Assembly: GCA_002118135.1 (NCBI GenBank)
Contig: BDIU01000099.1
Span: forward strand, 62,001 to 126,000
Source of the DNA: Trebouxia sp. TZW2008
Taxonomy: Eukaryota; Chlorophyta; Trebouxiophyceae; Trebouxiales; Trebouxiaceae
Length of the DNA stretch: 64,000 nt
Direction: 5' to 3'
Shown here: positions 1-10,026 of the stretch, in pieces
Position numbering within the stretch: the first letter of the stretch is position 1
How the letters are laid out: each line of letters opens with the position of its first letter
Notes under the pieces: generated by a model
The model's database searches: none
The model's input: the letters and a program-made list of their open reading frames with translations, nothing else
Told to the model about the DNA's origin: nothing
Translations under genes and position numbers: made by a program

Positions 1-339
1 AAGTCCTCTTCTGCTGTTTGTTCTGATACTTTTGCAACAGACAGTGTATAACACATCATTGCAGTGAGACTGTTACAGCTCAATTGGGTTCTTGTCTGTA
101 TGTGTCACCTTCAAAACAAACTGCGCGTTCATAAGTCGCAAATAGCCTGCTGTTTCATTGGATGCGCCAAACTATAAGGGGTCTTCTTGGCAGCACTTGC
201 AGGCACTCACACCATACATCTCAACAATGACCAAGAAGCAGTTTTCACGAATAATCCGTCACCGACGCTTGCATGCTGCAGCATTGAGACGACATGAGCA
301 TTGTTTGTGAATTGCGTATGTCTCTTGGTAGTCATGCGA

Positions 340-594
340 GGAGTGTGTCTCTTGGTGTAGATGCAACTTGCAAATTGGCCTTGAGCAGCCCAAAATCTTG
401 TCTTAGATGGTCTTAGCCTGACATTAGAAGTGATATCTGGGTTGACAAAGAGCACCCTGACGTCTGGCCGCAAGTAGCTCAAGCCTGACAGGAGAAATGA
501 TTTGTAGGTTGGCAAGGGGTTGCATAGAATTTCATCCTAAATGATAATAGCATGATATGAAAAGTTACACGCAGGTTGGCAAAGAGCAGCCTAG
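340..594 (+). repeat. decayed upstream copies of the oxidoreductase exon edge
   Basis: Two diverged copies, near 370-420 and 445-490, resemble the intron-exon junction at 585-615. Each has a GAGCA-CC-type acceptor stretch followed by a version of the exon's first bases. They carry stop codons and cannot be coding. They lie upstream of the intact exon, as expected for tandem duplication across its 3' splice site. Nothing else is recognisable between 1 and 340. Confidence 0.5.
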
Positions 595-1677
595 GTTTTG
601 GTCCTAAATGGCACACAACCTTTGCCAAACCTAGTGGGGAAGACATGCAGCAGATTGCCAAGCTCATGGCCGCAGGACAGCTCAGAGCTGTCATTGACAA
701 AACATTTCCATTGGAGCAAACAGCGTAAGCCAACCTATTATGAGAGGGGAGAAAAAAAACATTTATTGCAAACGGGATGAGCTAGTGCTGAGATGCATAG
801 CTGTCTGCTATGTGGGCACACTTCTTTGGCAGCAGTTGCTGATTCCAATTGTGACAGACCATGCCCATTGGATCAAGCAGCATAAGCTGTACACATATGC
901 CAGAATGCCTGGGCGTATGTGCTTGAACGTCCCACATGCAAAGTGAAATTACTGTCAAGCCTGAAGCTGTGATGCACTAGTCCGTGGTATGTGCTCAGTC
1001 CTCTAGCCACAGTTGCTGCTTTTGTTTCATGAAGCTGTGACAGGCTGCATTGCTGTTGCCTGTGCAAATTGTGTCCTTCTGTGTACACAAATGCAACTTT
1101 GTGAAAATATTTCCCAGACCTTGTGCAGAGTCTGCCTGCTAGGGATCCGAACACCAAAAGCCGTGCTGTCAGAAGTGAGAGAGAGTCTCATGCTTTAGCC
1201 AGCCAACAAGACTGATCACATGTGCCACACCGTGGCAATGACTATACGTCCATGAAACTCAGGCAGTCTTATGACATAGTGAATAACCCCCAGATAATCA
1301 TGTTGCGCAAAAGAAGCGCGCATGTCATGACCGCAGCCTTCAAACAAATGAGGATACTTGGCCCGCACCCCAGCCAATGCTCCCTATTCAAACACTAAGT
1401 GCTTTTCATCGCCTAAGGCCCCAGAACCACACCGTGTGCACAGCCTACAGGCTGTACTGGCTGCAACTCTGTGTGCTAATGGCTTGGTATTGTCTACATA
1501 CTTTGCAGCTACCCTGTGCTTCTGGCGTGTGCAAGTGCATCAGGAGCATGTACAGCCCTCATAGGCTCACACCATTTGCCTGTCTTAAGAATAATGGTTC
1601 TCTGCTGCAGGGCAGCACACCAATATGCAGAGACTAGCCATCCAAGCGGCAAAGTGGTGATCAGAGTGTCTTCATAA
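595..1677 (+). CDS. zinc-type alcohol dehydrogenase / quinone oxidoreductase family, C-terminal exons
   Basis: Two exons are visible, 595-724 and 1611-1677, joined in phase 2 (donor GTAAGC, acceptor CTGCAG). Together they encode the conserved C-terminal part of the MDR quinone-oxidoreductase family: the FAKPSGEDM segment, then AGQLRAVIDKTFPL, then a final GKVVIRV strand just before TAA. That order and the final Gly-Lys-Val-Val are the family's normal ending. The cofactor-binding Rossmann fold and catalytic domain must lie left of the window, since no exon with the required phase is visible in 1-594. By family, such enzymes reduce quinones or reactive enals with NAD(P)H. Substrate and location cannot be told from this piece. 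A degenerate copy of the 3' end of the first exon (ccattgga..agca) lies at about 845-885, inside the intron. Confidence 0.72.
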
Positions 1678-2922
1678 TGTGCAAGCCAGAAGCCCAGCAT
1701 GCCTGCAGCAAACGGTGTGCAGGTTTAGATAGGCACGACCTCCAGTGACACTGCTGTTTGGTGAAGGTTTTGCCACAGGTTGCTACGTAGCAGGCAGTGA
1801 CAGTGCAGAAGATAACAAGTAAACTACTAAAGGCGTAGACTTTCCTTTTTTTCTTTTCTTTCAGAAGATAAAGACTTCCTGGGCTGCCTCTTCAGACAGA
1901 GGCTCCCACTATGATGTTCAACGGCGTAGACTGTTTGTTTTCTCCTAAAGACTGACTGAATCTCAATGTGATTCAGAGATGTGGCTCAGTATCAAAGGCT
2001 GACCTACAGCGATTCCTTGTAAGCTGTGCCTTATAGGTTGGTAACTGCACTGCGTTTATGTACTGCTTGGCATGACAGCATGAGGGTAATTATTTTGGTC
2101 TTGGACAGCAGATTCATGTGTTTTGGGATGAGACCGTATACACGCTTTGAGAATGTGTCGACACTGTGTTGATGTCAGCATGTGACTGTCAGGTCTCCAA
2201 ATCAAGACGTTTGCACGCCCTGGCAAATAGCGTATGCTGATACAGCGTGTGTTGTGAATTAGATCTTGCCCCAGTCAGAAAAAGGTCAGACCTGGTGATT
2301 CACAGTTCTCATCAACAGGGGCTTTCCAGGCGGAACAAAGTGTTGAAGCTTCGACTTAGCTATGGAACAGCTGCAAGTTGGCAACATCAGCCTGCAGGTT
2401 CAGCTGTTTTACAGGGCTGACCACGGACTTGTTCTGGCATGCTGCTGCAAGTGTTGCTTCAGAGGCTGCAAGCATTGCACCCTTGTTGCTCATTGCTTCT
2501 GATGTGTATGTGCTGCATGCCTCTCACCTATATTTCAGAGCTAACAGAGTCATTCTGCCAAGGTCCTTGGCCCATGTCGCAAAAGGCTTGTACGCCGGCT
2601 GCCTTGACAGACTTGATGCTTGTTGTCACGCAACCTACATCATTATCGATGCCTGCAACGTGGGTCAAGTCTGCAGCATGCTATTTGCGCAAACAACACA
2701 GCACACATCTGACACAGGCATTCATTTGCTGAGCTGCTACTGCAGTGTCTGCAGAGCTTGCTGTGAGTAACACAGTAGTCATGTATGAGTTATATCAGTC
2801 ATACTTTCATCGCCGATTACAACCAGCTGCGAGCCACTAATGTCATTCACACAGGCGCAAGCTCGTGCGTTGAATTGAGGATACTCTGCTTACGATACAG
2901 CGCATTTGGTGTTCGCAGTAAC
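1678..2922. other. intergenic region without a supported gene
   Basis: This region holds two pieces of a dispersed element. A 130-codon + strand ORF at 2378-2770 has no recognisable domain, no splice partner and a composition like neighbouring noncoding DNA. The last few hundred bases should contain the rhodanese promoter, but I see no clear TATA box. Confidence 0.5.
1831..1945 (+). repeat. dispersed element, copy 1 (two pieces)
   Basis: The segment 1879-1945 shares with 13334-13403 and 28432-28500 the order GGCTGCCT, ACAGA-GGCTCCC, CGCTAT, a GGCGTAGAC-type block, then a T-rich tract. The tail alone (GGCGTAGACTTT plus pyrimidines) also occurs just upstream at 1831-1863. It is a short interspersed repeat of unknown class with no coding capacity. 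Confidence 0.7.
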
Positions 2923-4599
2923 ATGCTTGTATCCGACTTCGTTCGCAGCGGACCGGTACCTGCCCCAAGGGTCGGGTGCAAACATGCCTTCCTCACAACG
3001 CGACCGCGGAGAAGCAACAAACAGTGAGTGTTCCTTTCAAAAGGGCATACTTATTTTTCATTGCTTGTGCTGTGCACTTGAACGCGGTATAAAGTAACTT
3101 GTGCCGTGACTGTGATCAGGCCTCGTCGGCAAAGCAGCTGTCGCGCTCGCGCCACAGTTGATAGGGGCTCCAGCGGCATAGATATTCAGGGAGCGCGACC
3201 GACGTCTCCACGGGCGTGGGAAATTCTTTGTCAAACGTTAGAGGACCAAAAGGTTTCACCTCTAGTGACTTTAACAGCAGCTACCACCTATAAGCTGAAA
3301 CAAGAGCTTCGTGCACATTCACAGGTTTCTTTCATCACACCCCAAGAGACAGTGTTTGCTCAACAGCGAGGCGTCCCAATCATTGACGTCAGACCCGCAT
3401 TTGACCATTACTGCTCAAGAATACCTGGCTCAGTCGGCATCCCGTTTATGCGGGCTATCACAGGCAAGTCAGATTGCATTCATTTCTGTCTACATGTTGC
3501 GCAAAATTTGCAACCTAATCAGCATCTGTCAACACCACGTGCTTGCATTTCTGACTATGCCACAACTGCTTTTGCAGGCAATTCCTTTCGGCAGAATCTA
3601 CGGCGTGCAGGCTTTGCATTCTTTGGCATTTTCAATGGCACTGAGTTCAACCCGTTCTTCTACGATGAGGTTGCAGCAGCTGTAGACAAGGAGCAAGGCG
3701 CTGTGCTAGTCTGTGGCATTGGCGGCGTTTTGGAACCTTTAGGCAAAGGGGGTCGCCAGAGTAGGTTAGCTACTTGACACTAGACCCTTCTTGCAGGCTT
3801 CTGTCGCTACATTTTTTGCTTTTCTGGCAGCGTTTGTTCTGCTGTTGGTGGGAGTATGTGCATGCTGTTTACCGCAGCAGGTGATTGACAACCAGTTGTA
3901 TTTTGGTGCATGCTCTATGCTTACATGTTGAGCACAATGCTCTGCATGATCTGCTGTGTGTTGTGGCTCAAGCATGGCTCTGCACGATCTGCTGTATGTT
4001 GTGGCTTAAGCACAAATGTTCAGATGCTTAAACCCGGTCTTGTGATCTGACACATGTTCTGCCGCAAGCAGCATTTTCCAGGTGCTCAAGCACGTATTGA
4101 GGTTCTTCTGACAGAACTGTCTGCCAGACACAGCGTTGTTTGCAATTTGGCACATGCTGTGTCACTAATATTGTCACCAGCAATGTCAAGATGCTTGTAC
4201 CTGGCATGATGCTGACTATTTGCAAGGTTACACAAGTGGACATATGTTCACCTCCTTATAGTGTGCTGCATCCTCTGTGCATCTCAACACCATGTGCCAT
4301 GTGCTTGCTGTCTAAGTAAGATGTGATGCACTGCAGATCATTGATGGCAGCATATGAGTTAGCCAGCAGCGGCTACCAGAAGATCCAAGTCTTGCAAGGC
4401 GGCTTTAATGAATGGCAAAGGAGTGGCAGGTACAGCCTGGTGGGCAATGTTGCTGCTGCTGTTGCACATTGTTGCTTGTCATGCTGTTTGCGGCATTTGG
4501 GTTTCATTGGCATACAGTGCAGACAGCACAGGATGAGTTGCATCTCAACATGCTTGCAGGGCAACAGATGATGAACCAATACCCTATGAACAGCCGTAA
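2923..4599 (+). CDS. STR11: plastid rhodanese-like domain protein, STR11 type
   Basis: Five exons (2923-3023, 3120-3463, 3578-3764, 4337-4429, 4560-4599) join in consistent phase to give 254 residues. The first ~50 residues are rich in Ser/Arg/Ala and look like a chloroplast transit peptide. The rhodanese fold follows: the IIDVRP strand, the GFAFFGIF and GTE-NP segments typical of plant STR11, an active-site loop with Cys (VCGIGG), the SRSLMAAYELASSGY helix and the QGGFNEW segment before a short acidic tail. Rhodanese domains carry sulfur on the loop cysteine, which is present, but the physiological partner of STR11 proteins is unknown to me. Intron 2 is GC-AG (donor GCAAGT). It is 114 nt, a multiple of three and free of stops, so retention would add 38 residues. 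Removing it restores the spacing expected from plant homologues, so I model it as spliced. Confidence 0.88.
3939..4014 (+). repeat. two-copy tandem repeat in rhodanese intron 3
   Basis: A unit of about 37 bp (TGCTCTGCATGATCTGCTGT then GTGTTGTGGCTCAAGCA) is present twice in direct succession with a few substitutions. It lies within the intron and does not overlap either splice site. Confidence 0.75.
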
Positions 4600-6968
4600 A
4601 GCTTCAGCTTATTCTGCAAGCTTGCAGAATCAAAGAGTGGCCCAGCAACGTGATTTGTGATGCTCGTGTTGTATCAAACTGATGTTTGACAATCTTTGGG
4701 TCTGCTTTGAAAAGCAAGACTCCAGGGTCATAAAAAGCTTATATGTAGCGCTGGCATCTGATTTGACAGACAGCCAGGCAGCAGCATTTGTTTCGGCAAC
4801 TTTTGGAGCAAGATAGCTGTGGACTGGTTCAATGCAAGCCAGTGCTGTGATTCTTTGACTGAATATTCGCCTGCTTGCACATCCAGATTGTGCCGCTACA
4901 GTATTGTGCTTACTTCACATACTGTGTGCTTGCCTCGACTTTTGCAGACGAATTTGTGACAAAGCGGGCTAATTTTTCAGCATGTTACTGTTACAAAGCC
5001 TCACTTGACCGCTTGTTGGTTTATGTCTTTTGACGCATTGGCAGACTAAGAGGTCTTCAGACTATGATGCTGTGCACAGACCCTTGCTTTGTCATCCAGC
5101 CGGTGTGTATATTCAAGATGTTCGCTTGAAGTCTTTACACAGCGAATGTCATCATGCATCTGTACAAGCCATGCAGGAACGTCAGGCTGCTTTCGCTTTA
5201 TTCTGAGCAGCACAGCTAGCACAATGTCAGGCCAGTCATGCATGCGCCAGAACTTGACATTCTTGCCATGGCTGCACATGTCTGCTGTCTACACAATGTC
5301 TGCTGAGTGTCTTTTCACAATCATGCAGCAGCAAACCTGTCCCCATCGTACCCTCTGCCAGGCTGCATTCCTGCTGCGAGCCTGCAGCCTGCCATTAGAT
5401 GCACAAAGCCATTGCAGACATCCAAAACGGATGCTTTCACATTTCTGGCCTACCTACCACTGCTGACTGCCCAATGCAAGCCCAAGGAGCTTGATTTGCT
5501 GCCAGTTTTGCGAGGTTGGACCTTTGTGACTTGCTGTTTTGTGCAACTGCTGCTCTGGCTTCTGCTAGGCAGGCTGTAACGATGTCTTTCTCATGCCAAG
5601 GTGCTGAGTCATGCCAAAAGTTCACACATGTGTTAGAATGTTCGCAAACAAGAATGCCAGCAGCAAGCAGCCTTCAAGCAATGTGTATACTGATGGAGGT
5701 TGACTAAAATCTGAGAGTACAGCTCAGTTCATTACAGCAGAAACGTCTGAACCGCATTATCACACACAACAACACTGCTAACTTTGAGCCAACTCTATGT
5801 GCAAATTGGTCTGAATGCCTCAGGTGCACTGTGCACCATACCGAAAGCAACGAGCTTGCTAATTCATTCTCTTTGTAGCTGCTTTGAGCATGAACCTTAA
5901 TGAAGTGAATGAACAGCAGTGTAAAATTTGCAAAACTCAAAAGAAAATAATACTCTGCAAGATGTGATCACAAAAACCTGTTTGGGCAGAAGCAGTACAC
6001 AAGTCGCTTGCAACACTGCGCTTTCAAAAGTTGTGACTAGTAACAAGCACGAGAGACTTTAAAGGCCTGCGCACAATGCAACTGTTGACTTGCGGGTGGA
6101 TATGTTGCCTGACAGGCTAGCATCTGCAGAAAGTACCTTTGCTATGGACCCTCGACCAGCCTGTGACTTGCTGTCCTGCGATGCTTGTTGTGCAGCAATT
6201 ACTAATGACATTTGATCAGCGGCCTGAGCAATCGACCTGATGATGCGCAGCCTGACTTGCTTTGGCACATCTTATCAGGCTTGCACTTGTCAGAGACTGC
6301 TTTGATGCTAGCTGAAGTTGGCTAAGCACCTGCAGATGCAACACATAATTTATCGGCTGCCTGTAGCGAATGCCAAGACATGCATACAACACGCAGTGCA
6401 ATCATGCTGTGGCTCAATGATATGAACGATATATGATTCAACCCTTGCACCAATGGCATGAGATGACAAGCACTCTAGTTCCATAGCAAGCCAATGCGCT
6501 AAGCAACTTGAGGTGTTTCACAGCAGAAGTATGACAAGAATACTCTCACAGCTGGAGATGCTCACCTGATGCATTGCTTTGATTCCCTGTTGGCACACAG
6601 GTTGTCCTGTCTGGGCTGTTGTGCAGCATTTGCCTGTCATTGCACAGCTGTTGCAGAGCCATTACGGCTGCTCCAATCATGTCGTCAAACGAAATGCTTG
6701 CCTGACAGACGTTCTGCCATGCTTTTGCTGCACCCCATCTGCCTGCAGCATTCCCTAACTCATTGATCCATTAATGCACTCACGCATTCACTGACTCACT
6801 CACTCACTCAATTTGGTGGGCAGACTATGAAACCCAGCACCTAGGTGTGCAGCATTCCATATATGAAACTGCAAACTCATGAAGGTATGCATCAAGAATA
6901 CACTAGGAGCTCTGCAAAGGCTGTGAAAGATGACAATTGTAGTGAAACCTTTTGCGAATGAGTGTACA

Positions 6969-7031
6969 GCTGACACAGAGATGACAAGCTGCTGGGTGAA
7001 GCTGACACAGAGATGACAGGCTGCTGGGTGA
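6969..7031 (+). repeat. two-copy 32-bp tandem repeat
   Basis: GCTGACACAGAGATGACA followed by a GCTGCTGGGTGA block occurs twice back to back with one or two differences. No ORF spans it. Confidence 0.8.
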
Positions 7032-7599
7032 TGCGTTTCACAATTATTGCATGCTGATTATCACATGACAATATCAGGCTAGCTCACAACAAGCATGCTC
7101 TGCACTAGCCTGACACATGCAAACAGCCAGATCAGCTGCAGAACATGCAACAACAGCGTCTCAGCATGGCAGTGCACGCACCTGAGAGTGGATGGACTGC
7201 TGCTTGTACTAGCCAGCATTGGCATTTGCCTGCCAATGAGCCTGTGACTGCATCTTGCGGGGGAGGCGGGGCTGAGGTTTGGGAGAAAAGGGGGCGGGCT
7301 GGGCCTGGGAGTTGGGGGAGGGTGGAGGGGGGCTCAGGGCTGGGGGCAGGATCAGGGGGGTTCATCCTGATCCATTCGGGATTTGCTGCTTCCTTTGCTG
7401 TACTGAGGCTACAAGATCTTTGCATCATTCCAGGACCGTTCTGCCTGTCACCCTTGCTTGACTCAGCCAGCAGCTGCCTCTCCCTCAAGACACTGCTGAC
7501 CATGGTGGTGGTGGCTCATGCGTGTAGCCAACGGTGAACAGTAAGGATTCGCTCAACATGTCTCTGAACAGCTAGATGACGTTCACACTACTGACTGAA

Positions 7600-8190
7600 A
7601 TGGTACTGCTGATAAAGGCTGAGCCCACATCTGCTGAGCATGGACCGCATAGTCATTGCAGGTCTGGCAGGCGTCTGATGCATATTGAAAGCCATCACAG
7701 ACCCTGATGGCTGCTGAAGCTAATAGCTGATGCATGTAGCCGTTGGTGAACAGCAAGGATTGGCTGCCGATGTCTCTGGTCACTTAGATTGGTGACAGAC
7801 TACCAACTGAACTGGCACTGCTGATCAAGGCTGAGCGCACATCTGCTGAGCTTGGACTGCGTAGCCACTGCAGGTGTGGCAGGTGTCTAGAGTCACTGCT
7901 GACCATGGTGGTGGTAGCCCATGCATGTAGCCAGAGGTGAACAGCAAGGGTTGGCTAATCATGGTTCCGGTCAGCCAGATCAGTCAGTGACAACCAGACC
8001 ACTGACTGAACTGGCACTGCTGATTAAGGCTGAGCGCACATCTGCTGAGCATGGACCTCATAGTCATTGCAGGTGTGGCAACAGTTTGATGCGTACTGAA
8101 AGCCACCACAGACCCTGATGACTGAAGCCGGTGCAAGCTGACTGATACTAGCTGGCTGGTAGCCCATGCATGCAGCCGGCAGTGGTCCCT
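7600..8190 (-). repeat. three-copy tandem repeat of about 200 bp, exon-like on the minus strand
   Basis: Related units lie near 7605-7770, 7810-7960 and 8010-8190. Shared blocks are GGCACTGCTGAT-AAGGCTGAG, CATCTGCTGAGCATGGAC and AGTCATTGCAGGT-TGGCA. Read on the minus strand, the first and third copies encode similar peptides (GFQYAS, CNDY-VHAQQM), while the middle copy is shortened. The layout resembles the exon-edge arrays elsewhere in the window, but the gene involved was not identified. Confidence 0.6.
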
Positions 8191-9229
8191 GACAGGACTG
8201 ACAGGAGTTGCTGAACTTTGCAGCAGTCACCTGCAAAGCATACTCCATGGTTTGAGCATTCAAAAACACAGGCTTGTCACACGCACCTGATGGAAAAGAA
8301 CACTGTTGATGACAATGACAGTGTAAGCAGTTATAATGATCATCAAGAACAGTAATGATGACAACCGATTACACCTTCTGGCATATACTGCTAGTTGTGT
8401 GTGGCGCAAGTCCTCGCCAGGCAGGCTTGACTTCAGCCACGTGGTGAGGAAGTCTGATGTTTGGCTTTGGCAAGTCAGACAAAACAATGCACCTGAATGG
8501 CATAAGCAAGATCAAGCATGAGACCTCATCAAATATGGTGATTCCAACAATACTGTGTGAATGTCTTGTAAGCGCAGGCAGCCTGTGTGACAATCAGCTT
8601 GAGCACATATGCCAAACTCTCAGACATGTGTTGAGACGAGACATGATGTCCACAAAAAGGCGTGAGGTTTTCCAGAGACAGCACAAAAGTGACATACCTT
8701 TCAAGGCAGCTACCAGGACACAGCCACCTCCCACGATAGCTGTTGCAGCAACGCACTTAGTGCCAAAGCTGCCTACAGCCTATGCACACTTCAACTGCCT
8801 CTCTTTCCCTTAGCCTTATGTCACTGCAATACAGCACCCTTTGAGTTCTCAAAACATGCAGCTCAATTCAATTTGCCAAATGCCAAAGGGCAAGATGTTC
8901 TGGTCAACCAAAGCTGCCATTGCTACACACGCTTATGAAGCATCACTGAGATGGCACCTGTTTGCAGCATGGCGCAAGCAACGTGGCAATTCAGTGATTG
9001 GATTGCAGCAGAGAGAGAAAGATTAATTTTACATGCTTGAACCCGCCAACAAGGCTGATTGCATGTTCCACAGAGCGGCAATGACTACATGTCCATCAAT
9101 CAATCACTATACACCTGAATGATATTGTCTCAGGGACTCAGTAGGGGCTTGCAGTCACAGCCAGGAGTCAGAAACATGCGATGTTTGCAGATGCTGTTGT
9201 TCTGCACCACATCACATACACAGCACTGC

Positions 9230-9707
9230 TCGAGCCACAGGTATCAACAGGAGAAATGACGAACGTTGATCAGTTGGAACTTTGCCTGTCAAGTTTGCTG
9301 GGTACAGAAATTTGCCTGGGCTGCTGATACTGGTGGCCGTCTGCAGTGCCATACCTGCAAGGATCAAGTAGACTAATGAGCACACCTCTTGGGACATTGT
9401 TGTAAAAGGAAAAGCAGAGTCATAAAAACAAGTCAGCTGTGTAGCTGCATGACCGTCCTGTTAGAGCTGCTGCGAATTTGCACATGCAGGTAACAGACAA
9501 GAATCCTGACCTTTCTTGAGGCTTTCTACAATCAGCAAGATTTGCAAAAGTGCACACTGACTCAATTTGGAGAAGGACAAGTTGAGTGCACAGCTGCCAT
9601 CAGAACTCACCTGTTGCCATTGCCAGAACCTGGGTGAGCAGCTGGCTGAGGTGTGTCTGTTGCGCTCTGTGCTGCCAACTGGTTTGGAAAGCACTATCCC
9701 TCAATAG
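9230..9707 (-). CDS. candidate exons of an unidentified minus-strand gene
   Basis: Two exons fit together in phase 1. The first is 9707-9611 (acceptor CTGCCAG, donor GTGAGT) and encodes LLRDSAFQTSWQH and LLTQVLAMATG. The second starts at 9354 after CTTGCAG and encodes GMALQTATSISSPGK; its end is not resolved. No family is recognised. On the same strand, at 9984-9791, lies a basic open stretch (SLKRARTQRSKSRLEKQ). That stretch is in the same frame as the kinase C-terminal exon, separated from it by 14 codons and a TAA. These exons may therefore be the original 3' part of the kinase gene. Confidence 0.35.
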
Positions 9708-10026
9708 CTGGCAGTGAAAGGCATAGCAGAGCCAGCTTGTTGGCTGTCCCTGACAGTCTGAGATGACCTGTCTGTGGGTGTGTGCCTTGCTGCTGCAGAT
9801 GCTGCCACCGCCGCAGGCGGCTGACCACTGCCAGCTTGGCCATGCCTTGAGCGCCTGCCTGCTTTTCCAGACGGCTCTTTGAGCGCTGTGTCCGTGCACG
9901 CTTCAAGCTTGCACCGCCGCTGATGGGCTTCAGCACAGAGCCAAGGTGTGGACCATCTGATGCGTTCACTGAGCTCTGCTGCAATGGCGGGCTGCAGAAG
10001 CTTGAGTGCTCAGCTGGCAGATCTTT

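Larger units (their letters stand above)
4600..9229. other. unresolved region, probably introns and exons of a minus-strand gene
   Basis: No protein family is recognisable. Minus-strand open stretches that could be exons lie near 5046-5279 (contains ARVCAQHH and PDIVLAVLLRIKRK), 5470-5620 (AACLAEARAAVAQ-like), 6059-6268 (VRLRIIRSIAQAADQ) and 7255-7503 (a Pro-rich segment with PPDPAPSPEPP). I could not chain them with phase-consistent splice sites, so they are not called as genes. A short ACTC/ATTC-rich tract lies near 6775-6815 and two tandem repeats are listed separately. The stretch may be the 3' part of the kinase gene that starts at 12789. Confidence 0.3.

Noticed and set aside
2378..2770. 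A 130-codon + strand ORF as a gene
   Set aside because: No domain, no splice partner, composition like flanking noncoding DNA.
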